From Lingula anatina (taxonomy: Eukaryota > Brachiopoda > Lingulata > Lingulida > Lingulidae), in contig NW_019775587.1 in the NCBI RefSeq assembly GCF_001039355.2, forward strand, positions 243,414 to 307,413: DNA of 64,000 bases. The letters run 5' to 3'. The translations under genes were made by a program, and so were the position numbers. Each line of letters opens with the position of its first letter. Positions within the stretch are counted from its first letter, which is position 1. This document shows positions 1-12,022 of this stretch, one piece after another. Under the pieces are notes generated by a model that did no database searches, was not told the origin of the DNA, and saw nothing but the letters and a program-made list of their open reading frames with translations.

Positions 1-91
1 TGGGTATCTTTTTTTCTTTTTGGGGTGCTTTACTTAATCATGTGGAGTTACATTGAGATTGAATCAGAAACGAAACACACAATGAATCAGN

Positions 92-147
<56 letters not shown>

Positions 148-150
148 TTT
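92..150. repeat. (ATT)n / (TTTA)n microsatellite after an N
   Basis: Simple ATT triplets run into TTTA units. The single N at 91 directly before it suggests a contig join at a simple repeat. Confidence 0.9.
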
Positions 151-255
151 TTTATTGTGATAATAGGTCTAGATTGTACTTAATGTATATATATATATAC
201 AAGTAGTTAAGAGGGCCTGCAAAATGTACTGAAACATTTTAATGCTCAATAAAAT

Positions 256-333
256 TATTATATTTCTGTGAATTATTCCCAATGTTTTAATTGTGATATA
301 TAGACCTCATACGAAGAGTTATTATCCCTTTAA
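256..333. mobile_element. One end of a piggyBac-type MITE
   Basis: This stretch is the reverse complement, with few mismatches, of the left end of the complete element at 42376-42716. It closes with GAAGAGTTATTATCCCT followed by TTAA (330-333), the same terminus and target as that element. The other end is not visible, so this is a truncated or rearranged copy. Confidence 0.7.
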
Positions 334-1938
334 GTTTGATTCTAGGGTTTCAGATGATATGTGAGTCAAACTAAAGGTCAAGGAGAATCGTAAAAAAAGA
401 ATATCCGTGAAAGTGCCAGATTATAGATGTTTTTGAATAGGTGTCCTTTATTTAGGAAGACTGAATTTTTAAGCCTTTTAAACTTTAAAGTTTAGAATTG
501 ACCACGTCCAAATCTTGTCCTTTAAATCCTCTCTCGCCTGAGTGTGGATGTAGTGGTGCGGTCTGTTACTGTTAAGGGTAACGATATAAAATATTGATTT
601 TGTGCATACAGGAAAATAATCAAAGCATCCTTTATTTAGGAATTCATGCATTTCAGACTAATGATCAGCATCATCCAGGCTCTGACTTGTTTAATTTTTT
701 TATGTCATCTATCGTCACCACGTTCGTATCTGCCGTGTGGCTATCATAGTGGAAGTCTGTAGCTTCAGACAATACTTCACACCTTGCGGTTCAAATTTTA
801 GTGTTCTTTGTTTCGAAGCCAATAATATGTTAGAGCTTGATTACAGAGAGTTATAAGGAGTGCCCACCATGAGGGGGTGGACTTGTGTCTGAAGTAACCA
901 ATCATTTTTCAAGTTATGTGATGGACAGTTTAATTGATAAAGTTTAGTATAAAATGTGTAGACCTAAATCTAAGGGGAGAACAATATGTAGAGGAGATGA
1001 AGAGAGGAGGAGAGAGTAGTCATACTTGCATCATGTAACTTTTAGTGTAGCTAAATATGTTCTGTTGAAGTTACAACATGGAGTCGTTTTATTTTTTTCT
1101 GTGTGCAGAATTTAAGACACAGAACCTGGGAATCTCTGTAGCAGTATTATAAATAGCTTTATCCAGAGATGTGAGGCCATTGTACCCAAACCCTGGGGTT
1201 TTATTATTAAGGGTTATCTAATGTAATGTAGTGCCCCGGGATGGTCTAAAGGGGGTTCCCCACAACGTGTGACAGGGTTCAGACTGCATAAATAGATGAA
1301 TGAAAAAAGTTCACATTGTTTTTTAAGTTAAATTATTTTCTCTATGTGTTGTTTGATACCCGTGCGGTGCCAATGGTATAAATGGTGCTATACTGTTATG
1401 TGTGAAGTAAATCTCGCCAGGCTAAGTAAATATCCCTTATGTGATAAATTATTCACGCAGGTCAACCAATATAATTTTTAAAACAAAATTAAATACATTT
1501 TGTGAAAAGTACGATGATCGAAAACAGCAATACAACATAGCTATATTTTGGTGTGTAATCAAGGTGTTTTTCTTTATCAATAAAACTGATAACCCAATTT
1601 TATCAGAGTAGTTTTCTTTATTTAAGATAAATATCCAAGACAAATGGAATGCATTTGAATAATTGAATCTTTCAAACAAATTAACAAATGAATGAATAAG
1701 AGTTTTTATTAAAATAGATCTAGAACGAGAGGTAGAGTCACGTTGACAGGAACCACAGTATACGAAAAGTGTAATTAGTACTTTTGAAACTTCCATACAT
1801 GATGTTGTATTAACTCAATCAGAGGAAGCCATTGTTTCATAAAATTTATACATCGGAATCCATGTTGTATAAGTAGCTTCAGACAATACTTCACACCTTG
1901 CGGTTCAAATTTTAGTGTCCTTTGTTTCGAAGCCAATA
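334..1938. other. Non-coding AT-rich stretch holding a direct repeat
   Basis: No supportable coding region on either strand. About 65 bp is repeated directly: 759-825 and 1873-1937 both read from GTAGCTTCAGACAATAC to TTTCGAAGCCAAT with one difference. In the first copy it is preceded by TGGCTATCATAGTGG, which resembles a Pol III A box, and contains GCGGTTCAAATTTT, which resembles a B box. It may therefore be a tRNA-derived SINE head. The Tc1 element at 1939 was inserted directly after the second copy. Confidence 0.45.
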
Positions 1939-3602
1939 TACAGACTTGACATTTAATATGGAATATTTTTTTCGAAATAATTTTTTATCAGTTTTTTCCT
2001 ATTTTGCTCACTGATAAATGAAAATAAGGATTAAAATCGTGTTTTAATAACTTTAAATTATCTCTTTGATGTCATTGTGACATCAGTTCATTAATGGAAT
2101 TCGCCAGAGAAGCAAAAAAAAAAAACACATTGCCTATACTCTAAGTCATACGACAACCATTAAAAGAGATATTTTGAATCTCCATATTTTACAAATTATC
2201 GTCTGTAAACGGGTAATACGCTCCACAAAAGACCCTCATGTCAGTTGCTAGTCACAGTAATGGTCATTGTAACGCCTGGCTTCTTCGTGGCTGTTGCCAG
2301 CGCTCTCAAGCGGCAAGGCATTTCTTGGGGGTAAGTTTTTAGAGTTCAATCTGGAATAGCATTCCAGGCAACGGTCTAAAATTGTCCAATCTGGTCCAGT
2401 TTTGTTGTAGGACATATAGGCAGTTGTTTGGCGAGTAATGGTCTACCGAAATATTGTCTATGTGGTTCAAATGTGGCGATTTTGATGACCAGGGTATCTG
2501 CTCATTCCCTTGGTTCTGTAAGTTATCTGCTATTAAAAGTGCTCTGTGTGAACCTGCAACCTCATCGTGCAACCTAGAATTGTTCCTAAGGTGCCCCCTA
2601 TCCAATGAAAGACAATTGGTTCCGAGATTACTCCTTTATTTGATCTGGTTCAGGTTTTCGTCGATGACTACCATTGGTGTTTTGGCACCAATGTGGAATC
2701 TACTCCAAATACTGACGCTGCCAATCACCCTTGACACTTAAGGCCCGGCATATGCTTCGTCGTAGGCCTCTTCTGGATATCTGTAAACTCTGTTTTGACT
2801 AATTGGGCGGTACAGGTGAAATCTGACCTCAATAAAGAAAGCCACGCAGTTTCATTGTTCTACCCAGAATCGTTCATGGCCCCCGATTCATTAGAGAAAC
2901 AGACGACGATGTTTTGCTGTATACAGTGGGTACCTCGAAGGTCATTTGGTGTTCTCACCTGCTAAAACCAGTTTGGTGTTCGCTAAGGGCTTTAAAAACG
3001 CATTTTAGTGGCAATTTACCCCTCGTTCTGATCGGACTAAGTGTTTTTTGTTTAGCTGCAGCAGCGTATCCCGAAAGACAGTGGGTCCTGTACCCTGTAG
3101 GTAAAATTGTGATACATTGGGGGTGACCTCTGTGTAGGTACATCAGTCTGGGCATTACTCTATAAAACTGTGGGGACCGTTCCGTTTGGCGCTATGATCT
3201 GTCTGGTTATGTCTGTCTTTCTCGAGCCATTCTGCCTTAGATTAACAAATTTGTAATGCACTACTTGACTCATCTTACGCACTGCAAAACTGACCGCTTG
3301 CATGCAAAATTTCAAATTCTTCTATGCAGTAGTTGCCGAAATATGGATACTTTTTTGACAGAACCAAGCTTTGCCTAAGCCAAGCTTTGATCAGCCCAAA
3401 GGAACACTACCCAATGAAATCACTGCACATTACAAAATGTAGCAGCGCAACAGGCATGAAAGTCAGTTAATTGGTAGTGACACACCTGACTGCACACTTT
3501 TACATTCACAAATCTTATATGAGATCGGAGTTTTTTTGAAAAAAGAACGTCTTTTACCTAGATATACCTTCGAAACTGAAATATTCCATATTAAATGTCA
3601 AG

Positions 3603-3608
<6 letters not shown>
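1939..3608 (-). mobile_element. Tc1-type DNA transposon, near full length, degenerate
   Basis: The ends are inverted repeats starting TACAGACTTGACATTTAATA and closing with its complement at 3581-3608, flanked by TA as expected for Tc1/mariner. The length of 1670 bp is normal for the group. The transposase lies on the minus strand and is broken (see 2339-2640). A second, truncated copy with the same left end is at 12023-12529, so this is a dispersed family. The right end abuts a long TA microsatellite, so the exact right border is fixed by the inverted repeat only. Confidence 0.85.
2339..2640 (-). pseudogene. Tc1 transposase catalytic-domain remnant
   Basis: The minus-strand translation contains IPWSSKSPHLNHIDNIS, a decayed form of the WPxxSPDLNPIE signature around the second catalytic aspartate of Tc1 transposases. 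It is preceded by a segment (LHDEVAGSHRALLIADNL) aligning with the usual HDNARPH region. The aspartate of SPDLN reads H here (SPHLN), and the frame cannot be followed through the N-terminal DNA-binding domain. The element is therefore non-autonomous. Assignment to Tc1 is firm from the motif and the TA-flanked ends. Confidence 0.75.

Positions 3609-3658
<50 letters not shown>
3605..3658. repeat. (TA)n microsatellite
   Basis: About 27 uninterrupted TA units directly at the right end of the Tc1 element, probably expanded from its TA target site. Confidence 0.95.
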
Positions 3659-3661
<3 letters not shown>

Positions 3662-3704
3662 CTTTTTATTTTTTTATTTATTTATTTTTAAATTGAATTT
3701 ACTT

Positions 3705-3985
3705 AAGTGAGAGAAGCCTGGTCATTTTTGGACCTGTTGCACTCTATAGTTGCTCTCACCTCCCTGGGGGGGATACAGCCCGGCTGCCATATTGGGCGCT
3801 CGGAGCTAACAAACTTATCAATTCTCCACTGCCCCTGCTTCAACCCCTTATTGCTTAGTGCCAAGCGGGGAGACAGCAAGTATCGTTTATAAAGGACTGG
3901 TATGTCCCCGGACGTGTTTAAACCCAAGTCCTCCCGCTCCGTAGGCCGTCACTCAAACCAGAAGGCCATCCGGTTGGCAGGAAAT
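3705..3985 (-). mobile_element. tRNA-derived SINE
   Basis: Read on the minus strand, the head (about 3985 to 3905) has a tRNA-like layout: GATGGCCTTCTGGTT as A-box region, CCTACGGAGCGGGAGG as anticodon arm and GACTTGGGTTTAAAC as a decayed B box. The body (about 3912 to 3845) reads CATACCAGTCCTTTATAAAC, then ATACTTGCTG and CCCCGCTTGGC. I recognise this core as that of a SINE family common in molluscs and other marine invertebrates. No target-site duplication was resolved. The tail towards 3705 is less certain. Confidence 0.7.
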
Positions 3986-5779
3986 TTTGATAGTTAATTC
4001 TCAGTGAAGTACGTCTTACCCGGACCTAGATTTCCAGATTTATTTGACTGCAGCATATCACAGATATCCCTGTAGAACATACCATTCAGACAAAAGCGCA
4101 AGTCCTACACAATTTAAGTCCGTACAATAATTATAAACTCCAAGCCACTATCGGCAATTATCGTGTGTTCGGTAGCCGTTTCCACACAGACTGATGGGTG
4201 AAGTGTCTGGGTGAAATACCAACCCTGCTGATATACTGAGATATCTACAGGAGGGAAGAGACACACCTGGCTTATCCGTGGCTAGGAGGCTGGTTTCCAC
4301 GTCCACGACAAGATGGCTTTCTCCCTAAATTTACTTAGTCATTGGTATAAAACCTCATTGCATTATTTCGATATCTGAGTCCAAGGAGGATCTTGCTGAT
4401 TGCTGTAAGACATTTTTCATATTTTGAAAAGAGCCATTAAAATAAAAAATACAAACTAGTTGATGAAAATCCACATAACACGTGCAGATTTGATGACATC
4501 AAGTGCACGTGCCATAAATTATCTACTTGTAGATAAAACAGCAAAATTGACAATATCAGCTCAGCTTTCCTGTATGCAGAGGCGATTTACGTGGGGAATA
4601 AAATGACAAAAATAAATTTTACTGTATAAATGTTTACTTTCTGTTGTATTAGTTTTCGGATTAGTATTCCATACAATAGAAGCAGGGGAGGGGTGTGTGT
4701 TTCAAAATGTTGGTCTTTATAAAGGAATTGAATACCCCTTAAAACCAAAACTCTCAGCTTTCGCTATAATACTGCACAATCGTGTTATTAGCACTGGTAC
4801 ATTAAAGGTAAATGTAAATGTAGTATTTTGATTTTCCAACTGGGGGTACTGCATATGAATGTTTATTTTTATTTTGTTACCGATAAGAACATAATAAATA
4901 TTTTCAAGTAAATAAATGTTTCTGCTTTGAATTCATTCTATTTTATTTGTATACATAAACATTCCTATTCAACAGATTGGACACTGTAAAACAAAATAGG
5001 GAAGAGTAATGTGATGCATGTTACATTGGTTGTATTGTTGTAACACGTTTGGCCTAGTTTGACCCAGATTAAGGATGAAATACCAGGTAGGTCACTGATT
5101 GAACTCATCCATATCAGCTATATGATAGATACATCCTATGTACTGACATAATTCCCCTACGCATAAAATCCTTGCATCACTCAGTACAAGTGTTGGAAAT
5201 TGAATTACAGACTGAGAGTCATACTTTTGTGAAATGTTGATATTTTATTTCCCGCCTTCATGTGACCCAGAACAACATCTCCCATGTCACAGATGATGAC
5301 CTGTTCTATGCTGAGGATAATCCGGGTTAAGAACCCACAATGCAACGCGAATCCATTGTTAAGGTGTTTACGTAGCTTCGAGAAAATATGCATTGAGAGT
5401 ATATTTGATACCCAGGCACACAGCCAGGGGTGTTCGGGAGAAGGCCAGCTTTGAACCAAAATTTGATCCACAATGTAGGTACCGTGATATTCCTCGAGTT
5501 ATATAGAGCTAGGTAGTTCGTTGTTCATTTCAAGCTTAACTGAGTAAAAATAATTAGAACTAATGATTACCTTGCAGCTTTCCCAGCAGTGGCGGTTTAG
5601 CTTTATTCTTAATGGGTGGGGCCGTGTACTTTGTACGTCCCCAGCCACATTTTGGTGGCGTAATTTCCGAATTGATTATTGTTTTCCATGAAATTTCATG
5701 ATTTGTCACATTTTTGACCGATTTTAGGAGATATGTTTGCAGATTTGATGTCATTCATTGTAATCGTACTATACTGTCT
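3986..5779. other. Non-coding stretch
   Basis: No gene recognised. The longest reading frame (minus strand, 5205-5471, 88 codons) has no motif I know and no convincing splice signals. AT-rich, with no clear repeats. Confidence 0.5.
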
Positions 5780-6520
5780 TACCAAAAAAGTGTTACCCAT
5801 AACGCAACGCGTAAAGTGATACAACAGCCAGGTTTCAGTATTTTGCACATTTTTTCTGGATTGGAGGACGCATCTGTCGCGTCTGTGCGTGGATTCAAAA
5901 AGTTCTGTAACGTTTGAGCAGTGGCGGCGTTACACATACGGTGCAAAGGTAGCATGAGGTCATTTTTGTTTGCAGGGTTATCCTTCATTTACCCACTTCC
6001 GAGGATATCTTACGCATTCTCAATGAGGTCTACATGTAAGGATTTCTGGTTATTGGGGAGGGGTAGTTTTCGGTATGGTGCGCATATATGCTGTTGCATT
6101 GTCTGTACGTGGTGTAGCATTGTCATGCTGAAAACATAAATCGGTGATCATGGTCCCATAAGATATTTTCTGTACATAATTCGGTTAGTTTCCTTTCCAA
6201 TACTTGGATGTATGGGTCTGTGATAAAAGTTTCCGTTGACCACTGCCAGCTCGCCTACACCATAGTAGCCAATACACCCAATGCATGACTTCTGTGGGTT
6301 GCGTCCTGACAATCAGAGGCAGGAAATAGAAAAGTTACTTTTTACTAGTTGTTCTCTAAACCCTTACGCGTCTATAAATTCTAAACGCTTCACCTGCTTT
6401 CGTCTAAGAATAGTATCAATCCCCAGTTAAAGGCTGGTGTACCTGCCAGAGTTCTGGTTGTACATCTGAGTCCATGAGGACGGTTCCTGGCAATGATCAC
6501 TGATTTCCTAACAGAAACAT
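5780..6520 (-). pseudogene. Tc1-type transposase pseudogene, second family
   Basis: On the minus strand several frames together give a Tc1 transposase. Near 6290-6220 there is IGYYGVGELAVVNGN, matching the WG-x-x-x-G-x-G segment. Near 6133-6105 there is a FQHDNATPRT-like segment, where the HDNA core is clear. Near 6060-6000 there is DLIENA followed by a stop and DILG, the remains of SPDLNPIE-W-D-L. Then comes NAATAQTLQNFLN near 5930. Frameshifts and stops separate these pieces. The sequence differs from the family at 1939-3608. Terminal repeats were not located, so the limits are those of the coding remnant. Confidence 0.65.
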
Positions 6521-7261
6521 TCCTATTCAAGTTCAATAGTAACTATGGGCATATCTTTGCCTGTTTTGAAGATATAAAGATCAGAAAACTTGCAAGTGCT
6601 GTTCATCATAAAAGGTACGTCAGAGGTCAATTTCAAGGTCCCAGTTAGATTACCAGTATATGACTTCCTGCTAATTTTGGAGTATTTTACCTCTTATTTT
6701 CACCCCTGAATATTGCGATGTTGTACTTTTTGATATAGTGCAACGCCTAAACCGTATCGAAAACAAGAAAATGGACACCCCATTCTGTATTGCGCTTGAC
6801 AAGTTCTACAAAATGAAAAAAACAAAAGGTCTTTAGCATTTAAAGTTCCAGAATTAGAGAGAGTTTTCAGTTTCGGTATCTGATGGCTGCTTCTCCCATG
6901 AAAATGCACCATTGACCCCAAACTCTCACAGATGAAAGGAATCCCTAATTGTTACTCCTCACTATAATACGAGAGCTTAGGTCTATGTAGTTTCCGAAAA
7001 TTGGCACAAACAAATATTCTTTTGCAGAAAATTCCCATTTTTAGAAAATTTTGGCCCGTTTGGCCTTGAAATAAAGGTCAAAAGTCAAATCCAAGGGCAT
7101 ATTTGGAATCTCCACATATGACTTTCGGTCAGATTAAGTCGTATTTTCCCATAACTCCTTCAGTTTGGGAGCATTGAATTTTCAAAGATTTTGACAAGGG
7201 TGTGTTTCAACAAGCGTCACGCCCAGGATAATGCACCGACTGAGACAAAAAACCAAGGGGT

Positions 7262-7570
7262 TCAAGTTGAGAATATATGTGATCTAAATCCAAGAGATGG
7301 GGACACAGGTCCTTGCGGTCTAGGAGGAGAAGCGGTAACGGTGAATTGTATCACAGCAATCCTGCGGAGCCGCAGGAGCCGGTGTGACGGAACTGAGAGT
7401 CCGGTGTGATACAGAGTCCAAGGCCTGGTTTCTGAATCTGACATTCTGCTTTGAAATACAGGGTCCCTACGGACCCTGAATAATCTTAATATAGAGTGTC
7501 CCCCGGACTTTATGTTATACCGGACCCTACGTTCCGTTACAACTATGGAGAGTCCGGAAGTCCGATAATA
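7262..7570. repeat. Dispersed repeat related to the 57.7-58.8 kb inverted repeat
   Basis: Contains CCGGTGTGACGGAACTGAG and AGTCCGGTGTGATACAGAG on the plus strand, and their inverse (CCGTTACAACTATGGAGAG) near 7533. The same phrases make up the arms at 57719-57864 and 58648-58789. It is therefore a second copy of that foldback family with shorter, more decayed arms. Confidence 0.55.
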
Positions 7571-8969
7571 AATGAGAATATAATGCATTTCTGTCATCTA
7601 GTTATGTTATTCGTGTCTATACCGTAGGTTAAAAAATAAGCTTAAATATTAAGCCGATGAATTTTTGTTGGCTGGCACAGCAACCTTATGGACGAGTGGG
7701 ACAGCGTCAGGCACTAATGGCCAATGTAACTAGAGTTCAGGTTGTCTTTGTGTTTCGTGTTCGGTCCCTGTACCTCCTTTATATAATTGTTATTTATTTA
7801 TTTTGTTACCAGTGCAATTTTACAAATTTCAATAATAAAACCATCACATTTTTTCTTTAAAATCACACTGGCAAAGGAACTAATGTTTATAATGGGAAAG
7901 TTAACTTTATCAATGTATGGTGAAAATGAAAACTTCTATGACACAGTAGATTGATGGTAATATCACAGCAAAATACCCTTTACCCAAATGGAATAGGCAA
8001 ATAAACGTAACTGAAAACATGTCATCGAGCACGTGTATATATACCCCCGAGCACGCCGTTATCTTTCGCCTGAAGCCACAATGGGCATAGGGGCTGTTCG
8101 AAGATATCAACGAGGTGGAAGTTATCAAGCAGGCACCTTAACTAATGATAAACGTAGCATAAGAAAAGCTGCTGTAAATCATTTTAAGTAGGTTTCTGTA
8201 TTCCATCTACCAATACTATACTACGTTCTGTTAAAAATAAGGAATATTTTTATTAAAGCTGCAATAAGTCCTTATCTGTTGTTTGATATTAAATATATAT
8301 GTGGGGAGAGTGGAGAAATGTAGTAGAAAATGAGGAGGAAATGACCACCATAATACAGCAGCTGCACAATGAAAGTATGTTTAAATCGATTTACAATACA
8401 TAAATGTTAGTTTTTTTATTTATCCCTGGCAGAAGATCGTGTCAAACCCTGAATTGCCCTAACTTCAAAATGCATATTTCCTAATATAATGTTTGAAATA
8501 ATTTCTTTCTATAACAGGGGGTACTGTTGCTTGCGGGTGGATACCTTGGAGTCACGAAAACTACATGTATATTGATGGTAGAGACACGCTACTACTGGCC
8601 AAGCATGAACACTAGCATAAGATTAAATTACATGTGCATAGCTACGTGGCACGAGTGTTAAGTTAATAATAAAAAAGTTAAAAACAGTGCTCCTCCCCTC
8701 CAACGTATTCCTGTTAGCAGTTGTAAACCATGGGATCAGAACATTTATCTGTGGCCCTAACAGAATGCACTGATTAATCCAGTTGTATGCAATTTCTCAA
8801 TATCACCGCGTAACCAGGGTGATAAAACTTAAATTACAAGACTATTTTCGTTGAGGGTCCCAATTAAAATCATAAAAATAAGTCCTTAATTTCTTATAGT
8901 ATTCGGTGTCCATGCTGTGAATGTAAATAAACTGGGAGTTTTCACTTTCACACAGTGACAAGGAATATT

Positions 8970-9065
8970 TGACTCCAAATATAAATAATGACTCCAAACT
9001 TGGAGTCCAGCAGTGGTGCCTAAAATAACTCCCAATTGGAGTCAAGTTGACTCCGATGGAGTAAC
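8970..9065. repeat. Cluster of GACTCC / GGAGTC motifs
   Basis: At least seven GACTCC or GGAGTC hexamers occur in under 100 bp in both orientations, for example GACTCCAAACTTGGAGTC and CAATTGGAGTCAAGTTGACTCC. Probably part of a decayed palindromic repeat; no end points were resolved. Confidence 0.5.
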
Positions 9066-10195
9066 GCCATACCAGACCCCAAGGATGGTCACAATTGACT
9101 CCGTTCATACATCCCTTCGTCCCTTGCAAAATAAATATTTACCAATTTAGACCATAAACTATAAATCCCATAAAAAGCTATCTGACATTAAAGTCCTTCC
9201 TAAAATGTACAGGAAGACATGGCTTTCTTAAGTAGTAATTTAAAATCAAATAACTAAAGTAATAAGTGAATAAAACATTATATCCAAGTGCACGGACGGA
9301 TCAGCCATGATTCGACAGGACCCCCCCCCCTCGTGTACCTGTAACAGCACGATATGTCCAAAGTTCACACCTGCAGTCGAAGCTTAATTGATATAAATGA
9401 TTTCCTAAAATATGTTAAAGTTCTCGTGAACACCACATAATGAGTGGAAAGTTGCTCATGAGAATTTGAAGTAATGATATGAAAGGTGCAATCGCTTGTC
9501 CTATCACAGTGCTGAATAGTTGACTTGGTGATATCAGAAACGTACACACTTCATCTCCACTACTGTTTGCAGGAGGTCACGTCACGTCAAACAGATATCT
9601 TGTTTAGTAACAAACACATGAATAGTATAGGGGAAGAGGCTGAATCGCTGATTTTATTTTAGCGCCCCTTGTCTACATGTACTTCTAAAAGAAAGAAAAC
9701 ATACTAGATGTAATTGCTTTTCAGTTTTGTTTCATTATTAAAAATAGCATGCACAGACAGACAAACGGGATTTGCACTTGATGTTTTCAATATGAATTAT
9801 TAGTACTTTTCATCAGATAATCTACTATTAATAACATGGAAATTTGATTACCACTGGGCTTCATGCCCGTGATAGTTCTAAGTCCCACATTGAAAACCGT
9901 TGCTGAAAAAAGTTAAGATACAATGAATAAATAATCAAATATATCAACGTGAGCATCATCTCTTCGTTTTATGCAAACATACAGTATATATAATTGTATT
10001 GTCTTTGCTCCTTACTAAGAGATTCGCGATAAACAGAGACAAGTAATTACAACCCTTATTTTAATATACATATAGTATATGGGCCTACCTTTTTATTTGT
10101 TTTTCTTTTGTCCGTCTGTTCATCTGTAGGTGCATTCGTCAGTAGGGGTATAACGTGAAGGATCTGTAGGTTTTCATTATGTATTTCAGAGTGNT

Positions 10196-10223
<28 letters not shown>
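10196..10223. repeat. (GA)n microsatellite next to an N
   Basis: About 14 GA units following an N at 10194, which is a likely contig join just upstream of the dehydrogenase exons. Confidence 0.9.
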
Positions 10224-10227
<4 letters not shown>

Positions 10228-10294
10228 ACACACCCTCATCTAAACACCCATGCTTCATTTATCAGTTAAAATCACCATTTACCGTATTCTTCAG

Positions 10295-10545
10295 TTCGCA
10301 GAACAAACACTGGGAGGTTTGGACATACTGATGTTGAACCACGTTTTGTCTGCGAAAAGAGAGGAGTGGCTTGGGACCAGAGAGAACCTCACCAAACTGG
10401 CCACGACGATGGACGTTAACTTCCGGTCATATGTCCATTTGGCGTCCCAGGCCTTACCTTTGCTGACCAAGAGTAGTGGGCGTATTGGAGTTGTCTCATC
10501 TCTGGCGGGTCAGTATGTAGATACCTTAAGTACAGTATAACTTTC

Positions 10546-10598
<53 letters not shown>

Positions 10599-11125
10599 CC
10601 CCATAAGCAGATTAGGGCCAGAATAACAGACTACCCTTCCAAATTGAAATATTTGTCTCTGTTTTCAATGCCCTGCCTACAACATTGCTTATGACCAATA
10701 TATCATGTTTATTTGTTTAGTATTAACTTTTGTTATGTGCCCGCCTGTTGTATATGGCACAAGTACTGTTATCTTTTACATTGCGTAGCAAAATAATTTG
10801 ATTTCGAAATGTTTTTTTTTTCCCTGGCGAAGGTCGAATAAATATATTTCGTTGAGCATAAGTATCTACATGTGCACTTTTTTGTTATTATTTCTTTAAA
10901 TAAACGTACAAAGATGCAACAGTGCCTTCATCTGTGAAAGATTCCCACTCACGCTCACTTTTATGATACAGGGTTTTATGTTTATAGGTTATATTGCCAC
11001 TCCGTATATATCATGGTACACAACGGCGAAATACGCTCTCCAAGGCTTCTTTGGAGTTTTGAGACAGGAACTGAAATTAAAACACTCAAATATCTCCATC
11101 ACACTGAGCACTGTGGGATTAACAA
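10295..11125 (+). CDS. Short-chain dehydrogenase, 11-beta-HSD-like, two internal exons
   Basis: Two exons of a classical SDR oxidoreductase. Exon a (10295-10508, after acceptor CTTCAG) encodes FAEQTLGGLDILMLNHV, with the LNH form of the SDR N-A-G strand, then MDVNF and GRIGVVSSLAG with the catalytic serine. Exon b (10988-11125, acceptor TTTATAG, donor GTAAGT) encodes YIATPYISWYTTAKYAL, with the catalytic Y-x-x-x-K, and GFFGVLRQELK. Joining at G|GTCAGT (10509) keeps the frame in phase 1 and gives the spacing between the catalytic serine and tyrosine expected for the HSD11B1 family. These enzymes interconvert a hydroxyl and a keto group on steroids or related lipids using NADP(H), usually at the ER membrane. 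The Rossmann GxxxGIG exon upstream and the C-terminal exon downstream are not visible. The N at 10194 and the Tc1 element at 11196 may hide them. Substrate is unknown. Confidence 0.8.
10546..10598. repeat. (TTA)n microsatellite in the dehydrogenase intron
   Basis: Uninterrupted TTA units lying inside the intron between the two dehydrogenase exons. The poly-isoleucine minus-strand frame here is an artefact of it. Confidence 0.95.
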
Positions 11126-11195
11126 GTAAGTTACACGAGGAAACATTTTACTCCAATTTAAACTGATCAACCGATCAATTCTAAAATTACCAATA

Positions 11196-11777
11196 TACAG
11201 GCGAGGACAAAATTATTAGCCTCACCTAGGAAAAAGCAACAGAATTGGGCTTGGGTCGTCACTTTTGTCTTCCAACATGACAACGACCCAAAATATACTT
11301 CTATACTGGTGACGACCTACCTCCAGAGGGCCAAAGTGAATGTCATGGACTGGCCTGCCCAAAGCCCGGACTTGAATCCGGTAGAAAAATTGTGGGATGA
11401 ACTGACTCCATGCCCGAAGACCATCAAACCTGATGGAACTAGAAAGATTTGCAAAAGAAGAATGGGCTAAAATTCCTCAGGAGGTGTGTCACAAGCTTGT
11501 CCAAAACTACCACAAGCGACTACAGGCTGTTATCAACCAGAAAGGATACACGATTGACTATTAAAATTGGGAGGGGGGCTAATAGTTTTGACCTTGGTGA
11601 ATTTTTAATTTTGTTAAACAACTACATTTCTGTGTCTGAAATAAAAGGATGTAAACATCCAAAATAAAGCAGGTTTAGAAATTTAAAATGTCTTTGTTCT
11701 GTGACAAGTGCTTGAAAATTAGTTTAAAAGGAATAGATTTTTTCCAGGTGGGACAAATAATTTTGTCCTCAACTGTA
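11196..11777 (+). mobile_element. Internally deleted Tc1-type transposon, third family
   Basis: The termini TACAGGCGAGGACAAAATTA and TAATTTTGTCCTCAACTGTA are inverted repeats with two or three mismatches, flanked by TA. Inside, the plus strand encodes FQHDNDPKYTS and later MDWPAQSPDLNPVEKLWDEL, the second and third catalytic segments of a Tc1 transposase. This is followed by a frameshifted tail that includes KLPQATTGCYQ-type sequence. The N-terminal half is missing, so the 582-bp copy is dead. It sits just downstream of dehydrogenase exon b. Confidence 0.85.
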
Positions 11778-12022
11778 CCGATTTTATAGTTATTGTTGCA
11801 TCTTAAAACACCACGTACTGCTTGTAAGATGTATTGCAACACTAGAATACAAAATTTGAGATGTCAGGAATATGAAAATTACAAAATATAGCTTATTTAC
11901 AGCTAATTTTATTTTATTTATTTTTTCAAATGAAATTATCGTGAGAGTTGTCTTGGGTAAACCACACGTATTATTCTTCAAATGTAAGCAGTTTTATAAA
12001 TCAGTAATATCCTTCTGGCATA

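Larger units (their letters stand above)
6521..10193. other. Non-coding stretch with dispersed repeats
   Basis: No gene supported. It holds the AACTGAGAGTCCGG-type repeat listed at 7262-7570 and a cluster of GACTCC/GGAGTC motifs at 8970-9065. There is a polyC tract near 9321. Minus frame 8842-9129 and plus frame 7191-7409 are fully explained by these repeats. Confidence 0.5.

Noticed and set aside
10416-10604. Poly-isoleucine minus-strand frame
   Set aside because: Translation of the (TTA)n microsatellite in the dehydrogenase intron.
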